Below, piece by piece: positions 1 through 8,208 of a stretch of 37,184 bases of DNA (its first letter is position 1; every line of letters begins with the position of its first letter). A program made the position numbers and the translations under genes. The DNA is from an uncultured Pelagibacteraceae bacterium (GTDB lineage Bacteria; Pseudomonadota; Alphaproteobacteria; Pelagibacterales; Pelagibacteraceae): assembly GCA_902544345.1 (NCBI GenBank), contig CACCBT010000005.1, positions 1 to 37,184 on the forward strand, in the 5' to 3' direction. The notes beneath the pieces are model-generated. The model was not told where the DNA came from, did no database searches, and was given only the letters and a program-made list of their open reading frames with translations.

Positions 1-1124
1 TTTTTATTCCAATCGACACTATGGAACTCTGGCATTATTTTATTATCTTCTGTAGAAGTAAATTTAGTGTAAATACTCTCCTCATTATATAAATCTTCTT
101 GTGACTTTGTTTGCTCTTTTTCATCAATTTCGGATCGTTTTACCGAGACAACCTTTTCTGCAAAAGATTCGTTATATTTTATCATTTTAGCTCTTTCCTC
201 TAATTTTTGTGTACCAATAAGTTTGTACTCATCAAATTGATTTCCATAAGATGGATTCATTATAACCGGATGCTTATTATGTCTAACAGTTCTTATGAAT
301 TTTGGTTGTTTTTTCATAGCTGCAGTTAATTCTTTAATTGGCATATCCAAATATGGAGAGGGATCATGTCTCAAATCAAAACATAATGGCCATTGATATT
401 GAGGATGCTGACAAATAAAAGTTTGAACATATGGTCTGCTTCTTCCATAAAAATATTCATTCGTGCAAAAAAGTAATTCTTTTTTTATTAACTCTAAAGA
501 CTGATTTTTATCCATAGTTAACATGCTTGCTTTCCAAACATTTGGAGCTTTTTTTGAAATTAATTTTGCTATTCCAATAGTTGCTATCACATCGCCAATT
601 GCACTATGTGCATCTCCATGTTCAATTCCATTTAAAGGTGCCATTTGATCTAATTTGTAAACATCATTTCCTTTTTCGTTTACAGAATTTTTAAGCGTAT
701 TTGGATAATACAAGTTAGCGGCTCTTGCTAAACTTAAGATATCTCCTCTAGTGTTTCCGTTTGTGCTAGTAATGTAAGGATATTCTAATGTTTGAAACAA
801 AGTACATCTTAAAAATTCCTCATCAAACTCAATACTATTGAACCCAATATAATTAGCCTTACCCCATCTTTTAAGTGTTTCAACAAACTGCCTAATCATT
901 TCATAATGTGAGAGGTTGGACTTTTTTAGCATTGAGGGTGAGGTCTTGTTGACGATCAGCGCCATGGCTTCCGGAATTATTCCAGGACTTAATCTACACC
1001 TAGCATCAAAACGATCTAGTTCATCTAAATTGTCATTAGTTAATACAGCACCAATTTGAATTATTTGGCCCCAATATTTATTAGATGAACTGGTCTCAAA
1101 ATCGTAAAAGACAAAGTTAGACAT
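1..1124 (-). CDS. sbcB: Exodeoxyribonuclease I (3' end of gene outside window)
   Basis: Reverse-strand reading from CAT at 1122-1124 gives MSNFVFYDFETSSSNKYWGQIIQIGAVLTNDNLDELDRFDARCRLSPGIIPEAMA..., a DEDD exonuclease Exo I motif (FYDFET). It stays open to the window edge. Not in the supplied ORF track because it has no stop in the window. Confidence 0.9.
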   Translation of the reverse strand, partial: MSNFVFYDFETSSSNKYWGQIIQIGAVLTNDNLDELDRFDARCRLSPGIIPEAMALIVNKTSPSMLKKSNLSHYEMIRQFVETLKRWGKANYIGFNSIEFDEEFLRCTLFQTLEYPYITSTNGNTRGDILSLARAANLYYPNTLKNSVNEKGNDVYKLDQMAPLNGIEHGDAHSAIGDVIATIGIAKLISKKAPNVWKASMLTMDKNQSLELIKKELLFCTNEYFYGRSRPYVQTFICQHPQYQWPLCFDLRHDPSPYLDMPIKELTAAMKKQPKFIRTVRHNKHPVIMNPSYGNQFDEYKLIGTQKLEERAKMIKYNESFAEKVVSVKRSEIDEKEQTKSQEDLYNEESIYTKFTSTEDNKIMPEFHSVDWNK

Positions 1125-1133
1125 AATATATGT

Positions 1134-2162
1134 TTACTTTAGAACTTTTATCTTTTCTGGATTTTCTTTCAAGGAATCTGTTACTTGCTCTGGATCTTTT
1201 ATATTCCCTAACGTATTCATTATAGATCTTGCATCTCTGCCAAAACCATCGGTTGCAGCCATGGCTTGCTCTAATTTCTTTCTTAGGTCTTTAATTCCGT
1301 CAAAATGTTTTTCAAACCTAGAGCTTATGTTCCTTAAGTCACTATAGATTTGAGTTGCATGTTGTTGAACTTTTAGTGTTTGAAATCCTAAATGATAAGA
1401 TTGCAACAAAGCAGATAAAGTATTAGGACCAGATACTGTTACTTTGTATTTTGTTCTAAGCTCCTGTAATAATAGCTCTTTTGTTTTTGGATCTCTATAG
1501 CTTGAAAGTTCTGAGAATAATCCTTCAGTAGGAACATAAACGATCGCAAAATCTGTACTTTTAGGAGGCGCTATGTATTTAGAATTTACCGTTTTAGCTT
1601 TCAATCTAAAAGCAGCAGCCAAATCTTTTCTCGCCTCTGCTTGAGCCTCTTTATTATTAGCATTATACGCATCATCAATTGCTTTATATTTTTCTACTGG
1701 CCAATGACTGTCTATCGGTAATAAAACATCTTGAAGCTTAATGGCAAATTCAACTGTTTCTGAGGTATCATCTTTCATTTTTGCATTGGCAATAAATTGA
1801 GATGCTGGTAATAAATCTTTAAGAAGCGCACCTAATCCAAATTCTGCGAGTGTTCCATATGTTTTAACACCACTTAAAATTCTACTAAAATTATCTTGGC
1901 TTTTGTTGAGCTCACTTACTTGCTGGTTAAAAACCGAAACTTTTTCATCAACTTTAGTTAGAGCTCCTGTCATATCTTTTGCGATCTCCTTACTCATGGA
2001 GCCAAAGGATTGACCAAAGGTTTCTTTAAATGAATTAAATTCATCTTTAAATGTCTGCTCTGGATTTAATTGTTTTTCAGGCTTATTTCTTATCAAAAAG
2101 AAAATAACACCAAGATTAATTATAACTAATAATACTACTAAAATTATGATTAACGAATCCAT
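1134..2162 (-). CDS. rmuC: DNA recombination protein RmuC family
   Basis: N-terminal TM segment, coiled coil, then the RmuC core (VEFAIKLQDVLLPIDSHWPVEKYKAI, DFAIVYVPTEGLFSEL, VSGPNTLSALLQSYHLGFQTL). Confidence 0.92.
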   Translation of the reverse strand: MDSLIIILVVLLVIINLGVIFFLIRNKPEKQLNPEQTFKDEFNSFKETFGQSFGSMSKEIAKDMTGALTKVDEKVSVFNQQVSELNKSQDNFSRILSGVKTYGTLAEFGLGALLKDLLPASQFIANAKMKDDTSETVEFAIKLQDVLLPIDSHWPVEKYKAIDDAYNANNKEAQAEARKDLAAAFRLKAKTVNSKYIAPPKSTDFAIVYVPTEGLFSELSSYRDPKTKELLLQELRTKYKVTVSGPNTLSALLQSYHLGFQTLKVQQHATQIYSDLRNISSRFEKHFDGIKDLRKKLEQAMAATDGFGRDARSIMNTLGNIKDPEQVTDSLKENPEKIKVLK

Positions 2163-2178
2163 AAATTAATATACCATA

Positions 2179-3129
2179 TTAGGAATTAATATATTTCAAA
2201 ATATTTTTTGCTGGCAAAGTTCTTTTAACCCAATGGCTTGGAATACTTTCTGGTTTTAATGCTGCAAAATACGCCCCAACAAAATTAGCTCTTGAACAGT
2301 TGCAGCCACCAGCTTTTATTGTTTTTATGATTGCAGATTTGAAGTTATTGGATGTTACAATCGCGTGAATTGATCCCATAAATGTACCAGGATAACTACA
2401 AGCTTTTCCAAATTTTCTGACAGTCATTATATGATTTTGGTTTTTAAGTCTTAAAACTTTTTTAATATTGTTAATTACATCCTTAAAATATTTATCCTTT
2501 TTGTACTTTTTAACGAAGGATTGAACAGGATTACTATCTCCTTTATTAGCTAGTTCTATTATCTTAAATTTAGAAATCGCGTATGTTACATTAATTTTTG
2601 AATTTGCCACAGATTTTATAACTTTTCTAAGCTCTTTTTCTTTATCATCATAAAGAAAATATGGGAGAGCAGCACAATAACCATCGGACTCGTTTACTTT
2701 CATGCCACCAGTAATATTTTTTTTAGATTTGATATTTTGAATAGTCTCTAAGATATTCTGATGAATCCATGGACCATTAATGGGTTTTTTCCATTTCACT
2801 TTTTTATATTTTTTTCTCAGTTTTAAATTTTTCCAATAATTTGAGCCTGGACCAAAGTTTTTAATTATATTTTTTTTGAAATTTTCGAGAACGTCTGATT
2901 TTTTCTTTGAAGAAATTAAAGTCTTAAACATCACCTGTCCAACTTCATTATATCCCGAGACATTTCCAGTTTTAATATTGTAAAAGGGACTTCTGTTTTT
3001 TTTCAAAAAAACTATTTCTTTTTTTCCCTTAATATATTTCTTCATTTTTTTTGGATCATAAACCCAATGCAAAGGTCTTGTTGCTGCATCAGCAACTGTT
3101 GCGCCTAAAAAAATATGTAAATTATCCAT
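2179..3129 (-). CDS. ADP-ribosylglycohydrolase family protein
   Basis: FLGATVADAATRPLHWVYD N-terminal motif and AIKAGGCNCSRANFVGAYFAAL C-terminal motif of the ADP-ribosylglycohydrolase/crystallin J1 family. The likely start is the internal Met (MDNLHIF) at 3129 rather than 3162. Confidence 0.75.
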   Translation of the reverse strand: MDNLHIFLGATVADAATRPLHWVYDPKKMKKYIKGKKEIVFLKKNRSPFYNIKTGNVSGYNEVGQVMFKTLISSKKKSDVLENFKKNIIKNFGPGSNYWKNLKLRKKYKKVKWKKPINGPWIHQNILETIQNIKSKKNITGGMKVNESDGYCAALPYFLYDDKEKELRKVIKSVANSKINVTYAISKFKIIELANKGDSNPVQSFVKKYKKDKYFKDVINNIKKVLRLKNQNHIMTVRKFGKACSYPGTFMGSIHAIVTSNNFKSAIIKTIKAGGCNCSRANFVGAYFAALKPESIPSHWVKRTLPAKNILKYINS

Positions 3130-4213
3130 TGAGTATAGCTTTACTATTCGCAAGCGATCCACAAGATGCCTTTATGTCTCTACCCCTACTTCTTCTAAAT
3201 AAAGAAAGAAAACCTGCGTCTTGAATTTTTTTAGAAAACTTATCTATACTTTCTTGAGCTGCTGGTTTGAAATCTTTATTTGATAAAGGATTAAACTCAA
3301 TTAAATTTAATTTTGAAGGAACTTTTTTCATAATTTTTATTAATTCTCTAGCGTGATCATCTGTTAGATTTTCATCTAAACATATCCACTCAATAAAAAT
3401 AGGTAATTTTGTTTTTTCATAATATTTTTTTAGTTGTGGTAATAATGAGTCAATTGGATATTTATCATTTATTGCCATTAATTTGGACCTATGCTTTGGT
3501 ATTGAGCTATGTAAGCTCCATGCTAGATAAACATCTAATTCATTTGCAGCCCACTCTATAGCATCTATATTGTCTTTCTTAAGACCTACTCCCACTGTGC
3601 TGACTGTGATTCTGGTTCTTCCGTATTCTAAGCCATCTTTATTTTTTGAGTTCTCAATTGCTACTTTAACATTATCTAAATTTAAAAATGGAGAACCTTC
3701 ACCCATTAATACTTGATTAGTAATTTTTTTCTGTGTCGACCAGTCGTTTATATAATCTTTGCTCAATATTATTTGTGAAATTATTTCTCCCGGTGATAAA
3801 TTCCTTACTAATTTTTTTGAAATTTGAGCGGTTGCGCAAAATTCACAAGAGAGATAACAGCCAACAGATACAGATAAACAAATAGTATATCTGCTTTGTG
3901 ATTTGTCAGGAATCAGAACTGTTTCAACATTTCGTTTGTCTTTAAGTTCTAAAAGAAATTTTATTGTCCCGTCTTTAGATTTTTGAACATCTATAATTTT
4001 TGGTTTTTCTAAACTAATCAAATCCTTGATTTTGTTTCTAAGTTCAACTCCAAATGTTGTAAGCTCGTCAAAACTTTTAATATTTTTTTTATAAACTGCA
4101 TTAAAGAGTTGTTGAGATCTCATCTTAGCTTTTTTAGGCTCCACTTCTCCTTTTTCAATTAAAAAAGATTTGAGTTGATCAAAGTTAAGATCATAAAAAT
4201 TTTGTTTTTCCAT
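3122..4213 (-). CDS. rlmN: RlmN/Cfr family radical-SAM rRNA methyltransferase
   Basis: Radical SAM CxxxCxxC (SVGCYLSCEFCATAQ), MGEGSPFLNLDNV, and C-terminal ASCGSLA cysteine. Confidence 0.93.
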   Translation of the reverse strand: MEKQNFYDLNFDQLKSFLIEKGEVEPKKAKMRSQQLFNAVYKKNIKSFDELTTFGVELRNKIKDLISLEKPKIIDVQKSKDGTIKFLLELKDKRNVETVLIPDKSQSRYTICLSVSVGCYLSCEFCATAQISKKLVRNLSPGEIISQIILSKDYINDWSTQKKITNQVLMGEGSPFLNLDNVKVAIENSKNKDGLEYGRTRITVSTVGVGLKKDNIDAIEWAANELDVYLAWSLHSSIPKHRSKLMAINDKYPIDSLLPQLKKYYEKTKLPIFIEWICLDENLTDDHARELIKIMKKVPSKLNLIEFNPLSNKDFKPAAQESIDKFSKKIQDAGFLSLFRRSRGRDIKASCGSLANSKAILNG

Positions 4214-4234
4214 TGGAGCTATATTAAAGACTTG

Positions 4235-4258
4235 AGTGGGGATTTTAAAGTCCCCACC
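4235..4258 (-). terminator. Inverted repeat, putative terminator downstream of the small ORF
   Basis: GTGGGGA (4236-4242) pairs with TCCCCAC (4251-4257); lies between the stop at 4269 and the rlmN start at 4213. No strong U-tract. Confidence 0.5.
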
Positions 4259-4268
4259 CTATAAAGTT

Positions 4269-4460
4269 TTAAAGCTGACTTTTATCGGTTTTTAAATGCT
4301 TCAAAATTTTTCCGGAATTTTTTCCGTTTTTTACTAAATAACCAGCCGTTCCATTGGCATTAGCCTCAGGGGCTTTTTGGTTTTTAATTAACTGCATTGA
4401 GAGTTTCTGCTCAGCTTTTTTAACGGCAGAATTTCCATACAGTTTGCTAAATCTATCCAT
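4269..4460 (-). CDS. Small hypothetical protein (63 aa)
   Basis: MDRFSKLYGNSAVKKAEQKLSMQLIKNQKAPEANANGTAGYLVKNGKNSGKILKHLKTDKSQL. SD-like AAAGGAGTTGCT precedes ATG at 4460; the upstream ATG at 4475 overlaps that SD and is probably not the start. Confidence 0.6.
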   Translation of the reverse strand: MDRFSKLYGNSAVKKAEQKLSMQLIKNQKAPEANANGTAGYLVKNGKNSGKILKHLKTDKSQL

Positions 4461-4505
4461 AGCAACTCCTTTCATTTCTACCGACTTTGCAACCCTTTAT
4501 AGGTC

Positions 4506-4547
4506 CGGCATGTCGAATGCCGAGTCTTTTTTCCCATGACATATGGG
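4506..4547. other. Tandem hairpins in a divergent intergenic region
   Basis: CGGCAT(4506-4511)-GTCGA-ATGCCG(4517-4522), then CCCAT(4533-4537)-GACAT-ATGGG(4543-4547). Confidence 0.5.
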
Positions 4548-4581
4548 TAAGTAAACTTTAATATAAGGTTTATATTTGTCA

Positions 4582-4737
4582 ATGGATAATAAACTTTTAG
4601 GAGTAATCATTATAGGTTTTGGTCTATTAGTTCTTTTCAGTGAACAAGAATATTCGTGGGTTATTTCGGCAATTGCAGTGGGGATAGGTTCGGGATTTCT
4701 GATACGTAAAAATGAAAAAAATGATATAGACAATTAA
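4582..4737 (+). CDS. Small membrane protein (51 aa), missed by the ORF track
   Basis: ATG at 4582, TAA at 4735-4737: MDNKLLGVIIIGFGLLVLFSEQEYSWVISAIAVGIGSGFLIRKNEKNDIDN, two hydrophobic segments, ends 2 nt before the next ATG at 4740. Confidence 0.65.
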   Translation: MDNKLLGVIIIGFGLLVLFSEQEYSWVISAIAVGIGSGFLIRKNEKNDIDN

Positions 4738-4739
4738 AG

Positions 4740-5318
4740 ATGTCTAAAAAAATTTTTATCGTTTATGGTCATCACGATATAAAAAAATCATTTAATGCTG
4801 CTATAAGAGATGCTTTTATAGAAGAAGCAAAAAAATTAGGTCATCAAATTGATTTAATAAATTTACATGAGGAAAAACCGATACCTTTCTTTGACGGTTC
4901 TGGGCCTAATGATCAAATTTTAGATTATAGAAAAAGATTAGAAGCAAGCGATGTATTGTTTATGATATCGCCTTGCTACAATCTTAGAGCCACTGCAATT
5001 TTAGAAAATTGGATTGACTTAACTTTAGCTCCTAAATGGTTTTTCTCATTTAAAAGACTTGTTGGTAATTGGGGTTATCCTGTTGCAGGCGCGATGAAAG
5101 GTAGAAAAGCTATAATGTCGATGTCTTACGGTGGAAATTGGTTTTCAATTCAAACTTGGTTTCAAAATATTCCATTTAGAAGAATTAAAGCAGGAGTTTT
5201 AAAGCTTGGTGGAATGGAAACAACTTACATAAGATTTTATGAGGTTTTGCCAGGTATGACACAAGAAAAATTTAATTCACATATGCAAAAAGTAAGAAAA
5301 CTAGTGAGAAATTTATAA
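4740..5318 (+). CDS. NAD(P)H:quinone oxidoreductase, flavodoxin-fold family
   Basis: MSKKIFIVYGHHDIKKSFNAAIRDAFIEEAKKLGHQIDLINLHEE..., ISPCYNLRATAILENWIDLTLAPKWFFSF. Confidence 0.85.
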   Translation: MSKKIFIVYGHHDIKKSFNAAIRDAFIEEAKKLGHQIDLINLHEEKPIPFFDGSGPNDQILDYRKRLEASDVLFMISPCYNLRATAILENWIDLTLAPKWFFSFKRLVGNWGYPVAGAMKGRKAIMSMSYGGNWFSIQTWFQNIPFRRIKAGVLKLGGMETTYIRFYEVLPGMTQEKFNSHMQKVRKLVRNL

Positions 5319-5355
5319 TAATTTAAATTTTAATTTAAAAAGTATATAAGAAATA

Positions 5356-5802
5356 ATGGAAAGTTTTAAAAATTGGATGACTGAAGCTGCTAACATCATG
5401 TTTGATGATAGCAAAAACGACTTAAGAAGCTTACCAAAGTCTGTAAGGCTTCAAATATTAATTGTTTTGTCGTTTGTTTGGTCTACTGTGTTCAGTCTCT
5501 ATGTATTTAGCGTAACCTCTTTTATTTTTGGTTGGGCTGGAGTAGTTATGGCACATATTGGATTAATAATAGCAGTTTACTTAACATTTAAATTTTTTCA
5601 TAAAAAACAAGAGCAACCAGTCAGTGTTTTTCAATCAGGAAATTATAACCCTGCAAAAATATTTGCAGTCTTCTTTATTGTTTTTTTTATCTTTATTTTT
5701 ACTAAGGGGATTGATGTTCTAACAAGGACTAATAGTTACGAAACCCCATACTCTGGTCCTGAAACAACTACTGAGGAAAGAATCAAAAGATTTGTAAAAT
5801 AG
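5356..5802 (+). CDS. Uncharacterised membrane protein (148 aa)
   Basis: Three hydrophobic segments; no family recognised. Confidence 0.75.
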   Translation: MESFKNWMTEAANIMFDDSKNDLRSLPKSVRLQILIVLSFVWSTVFSLYVFSVTSFIFGWAGVVMAHIGLIIAVYLTFKFFHKKQEQPVSVFQSGNYNPAKIFAVFFIVFFIFIFTKGIDVLTRTNSYETPYSGPETTTEERIKRFVK

Positions 5803-5826
5803 CGATTCCAAGACTAAAATTAATTA

Positions 5827-6714
5827 ATGAAATTATTAAGAGTTGGTAAGTTGGGAAGTGAAATTGTTGCTGCCTTAGACGGTAATAATGTCATTAGGGA
5901 TATATCAGATCACATTAAAGATTTAAATCCTAAGACAATTAATGAAGAAACATTAAATAAATTAAGAAAATTAAAATTATCTGAGCTTAAAGAAATCAAC
6001 TCTAATATTAGAATTGGAGCTTGCATCTCAAATCCCGTAGATTTTTTAGCAATAGGTTTAAATTATAAAGCACATGCGGAAGGCACCAAATCAAAATTAC
6101 CGACTGAACCAATTGTTTTCAATAAAAGCTCTGGATGTATTCAGGGTCCTAACGATCAAATAATTAAACCTAAGTCTGCAAGCAAAATGGATTACGAGGT
6201 TGAAGTTGGAATGATTATTGGTCGAGAGGGCAAATATATTAAAGAAGAAAATGCTCAAGATTATGTATTTGGCTATTGTATCGTTAATGACATATCTGAA
6301 AGGTCTTGGCAAAAAGAAAGGGGAGGTCAATGGATTAAAGGTAAATCTATAGCAGGACCAACTGGGCCTTATCTTGTAACTAAAGATGAAATAAAAAACT
6401 TAAATGATATTAATTTAGCGTTAGATGTTAATGGCAACAGAAGACAAACTGGAAATACAGAAAGAATGATTTTCAATTTCAATTTTTTAATTTCTCATTT
6501 AAGTCAATTTATGACTTTGTATCCTGGGACAATTATCACTACCGGAACACCAGCTGGTACAGCAATGGAAATGGAAAAACCTGAATTTCTAAAGACAGGT
6601 GACAAACTTCACTTAAAAGTAGATGGACTAGGTGAGCAATTTCATGAAATAATAGATGAAGAATTATGTCAAAAAGATATTCGGGTAAAAGCCAAAAAGA
6701 TAGAAGCTTTATGA
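5827..6714 (+). CDS. Fumarylacetoacetate hydrolase family protein
   Basis: IGLNYKAHA, PIVFNKSSGCIQGPNDQI, DYEVEVGMIIGREGK, GYCIVNDISERSWQ, IITTGTPAGTAM: FAH-family core. Confidence 0.93.
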   Translation: MKLLRVGKLGSEIVAALDGNNVIRDISDHIKDLNPKTINEETLNKLRKLKLSELKEINSNIRIGACISNPVDFLAIGLNYKAHAEGTKSKLPTEPIVFNKSSGCIQGPNDQIIKPKSASKMDYEVEVGMIIGREGKYIKEENAQDYVFGYCIVNDISERSWQKERGGQWIKGKSIAGPTGPYLVTKDEIKNLNDINLALDVNGNRRQTGNTERMIFNFNFLISHLSQFMTLYPGTIITTGTPAGTAMEMEKPEFLKTGDKLHLKVDGLGEQFHEIIDEELCQKDIRVKAKKIEAL

Positions 6715-6776
6715 AAAAAGCCAAATTATCTTTTAAAGAAAAAAGAAAGCTTAAAAGAGAGAGAAAAAATAAATAA
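6711..6776 (+). CDS. Putative 21-aa highly basic microprotein
   Basis: MKKAKLSFKEKRKLKRERKNK*. Start overlaps the upstream stop (ATGA, 6711-6714) and its stop overlaps the downstream start (TAATG, 6774-6778). Below the ORF-track size cut-off. Confidence 0.55.
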   Translation: MKKAKLSFKEKRKLKRERKNK

Positions 6777-7402
6777 TGTGTGGAAGATATAGTATTCGAA
6801 AACCGGTTACTAAAACTGCTGATTTGGTAAAAACAAATATAAAGGTTGAAGATTCAGATAATTATAATGCGCACCCAACTCAAAAGTTACCCATAATAAA
6901 ATCTTATTCAAATGGTAAGGCTCTTGAGCTTTATGAGTGGGGATTGGTTCCGAGTTGGTCTAAAAAATTGGATAAGTTTTCTCCCCTTATTAATGCAAGG
7001 AGAGAAACTCTTATGGAAAAAATTACTTTTAAGAATCTTATCCAGACATCAAGATGTATTATTCCAGCTGATGGGTATTATGAATGGAAAAGGGAAGATA
7101 AAACAAAAACTCCCTATTATTTTTCAAAAGAGGATGATGAATTGATGTATTTTGCAGGGATATATCAGAATGATCAGTTCTGTATAATTACTAGAGAAGC
7201 TACTGAAAAAATTAGTACCATCCATCACAGAGAACCAATGATTATTAATCAAAGCCAGATTAATAATTATTTGAACATTAAAAAAGATGCTATGGAAATA
7301 TTGAACTCCGTAAAACCACCTAATTTAAAGTTTCATGAAATTTCAAAAGATGTTAATAATCCAGTTAATAACGATCCATCAATAATTAATTCAGTAAACT
7401 AA
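6776..7402 (+). CDS. yedK: SOS response-associated peptidase, YedK/HMCES family
   Basis: MCGRYSIRKP with catalytic Cys2; WGLVPSWSKK, NARRETLMEK, CIIPADGYYEWK, HHREPMII. Confidence 0.95.
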   Translation: MCGRYSIRKPVTKTADLVKTNIKVEDSDNYNAHPTQKLPIIKSYSNGKALELYEWGLVPSWSKKLDKFSPLINARRETLMEKITFKNLIQTSRCIIPADGYYEWKREDKTKTPYYFSKEDDELMYFAGIYQNDQFCIITREATEKISTIHHREPMIINQSQINNYLNIKKDAMEILNSVKPPNLKFHEISKDVNNPVNNDPSIINSVN

Positions 7403-8206
7403 ATGAAATCTGTTTCTATAACTCCAGGTAAAAACAACGTTGGTGCCTACATCAACGATGTAAATTTAAATAAGTTAAATAACGACTTAACGGGTCAAAT
7501 TAAAGATATACTTAATAAATACGGAGTAATTTTCATAAAAAAACAAAATTTGGACCCAAGTGCATACCAAAATTTTGCTAAATCTATTGGGCAATTAGTA
7601 GAGTATCCAAGATTAAAAGGATTAGAAAATTTTCCTTACATAAATGTTTTAGAGAGAAAACCTAGTGACAAAAGTTTGGCTTTCGGAGGATCTTGGCTAC
7701 ATCAGGACACTTCATATTTGGAAAAAGATAGACCGAGATATACTATGCTTATGGGTATAGAAATTCCTGTAGGGCAAGGAAATACTATTTTTTCCTCTGG
7801 TTTTAATGCGTATAAAAATCTTCCAGATGAAATTAAGCAAAAAATTAAAAATGCTAAAGGTGTTTTTTCATCTGCCGGACCGATTAGTAAAACTAGACTT
7901 GAATTGGAAAAAAGAGCTGGAATTAATTCTTCAAAAGTTTTGGAAGCTGAACATCCAATTGTCCAAGAGGTTAATGGACAAAAATCTTTATATGTTTCTC
8001 CGGGTCATCTAATAAAAATTAAAAATATTGATGAAAGTGAAAAAATTAAAAATTTTCTTATTGATCATGTAAATAAAGAAGAATTCATATTTTCTTATGA
8101 GTGGTCAAAGGGGGATTTAGTTTTATGGGATAATCTCAGTGTGATGCATAAAGCAAGCGAAATAAAAAATTGTAGCCGTATAATGCATCGAATTACAATA
8201 AAATAA
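7403..8206 (+). CDS. TauD/TfdA family Fe(II)/2-oxoglutarate dioxygenase
   Basis: HQDTSYLEKDRPRYTML (HxD), HPIVQEVNGQKSLYVSPGH, GDLVLWDNLSVMHKA. Confidence 0.92.
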   Translation: MKSVSITPGKNNVGAYINDVNLNKLNNDLTGQIKDILNKYGVIFIKKQNLDPSAYQNFAKSIGQLVEYPRLKGLENFPYINVLERKPSDKSLAFGGSWLHQDTSYLEKDRPRYTMLMGIEIPVGQGNTIFSSGFNAYKNLPDEIKQKIKNAKGVFSSAGPISKTRLELEKRAGINSSKVLEAEHPIVQEVNGQKSLYVSPGHLIKIKNIDESEKIKNFLIDHVNKEEFIFSYEWSKGDLVLWDNLSVMHKASEIKNCSRIMHRITIK

Positions 8207-8208
8207 TT

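Noticed and set aside
4354-4733. ORFs 4354..4539 (+) and 4497..4733 (-)
   Set aside because: They overlap better-supported small genes on the opposite strand and have no SD or domain features.
5319-5355. TTTAAATT-TT-AATTTAAA inverted repeat
   Set aside because: AT-only repeat in an AT-rich gap; expected by chance.
6097-6724. Minus ORFs 6097..6330 and 6539..6724
   Set aside because: Antisense to the well-supported FAH-family gene.
6912-8012. Plus ORFs 6912..7145 and 7806..8012
   Set aside because: Out-of-frame ORFs inside yedK and the TauD-like dioxygenase; no independent signals.
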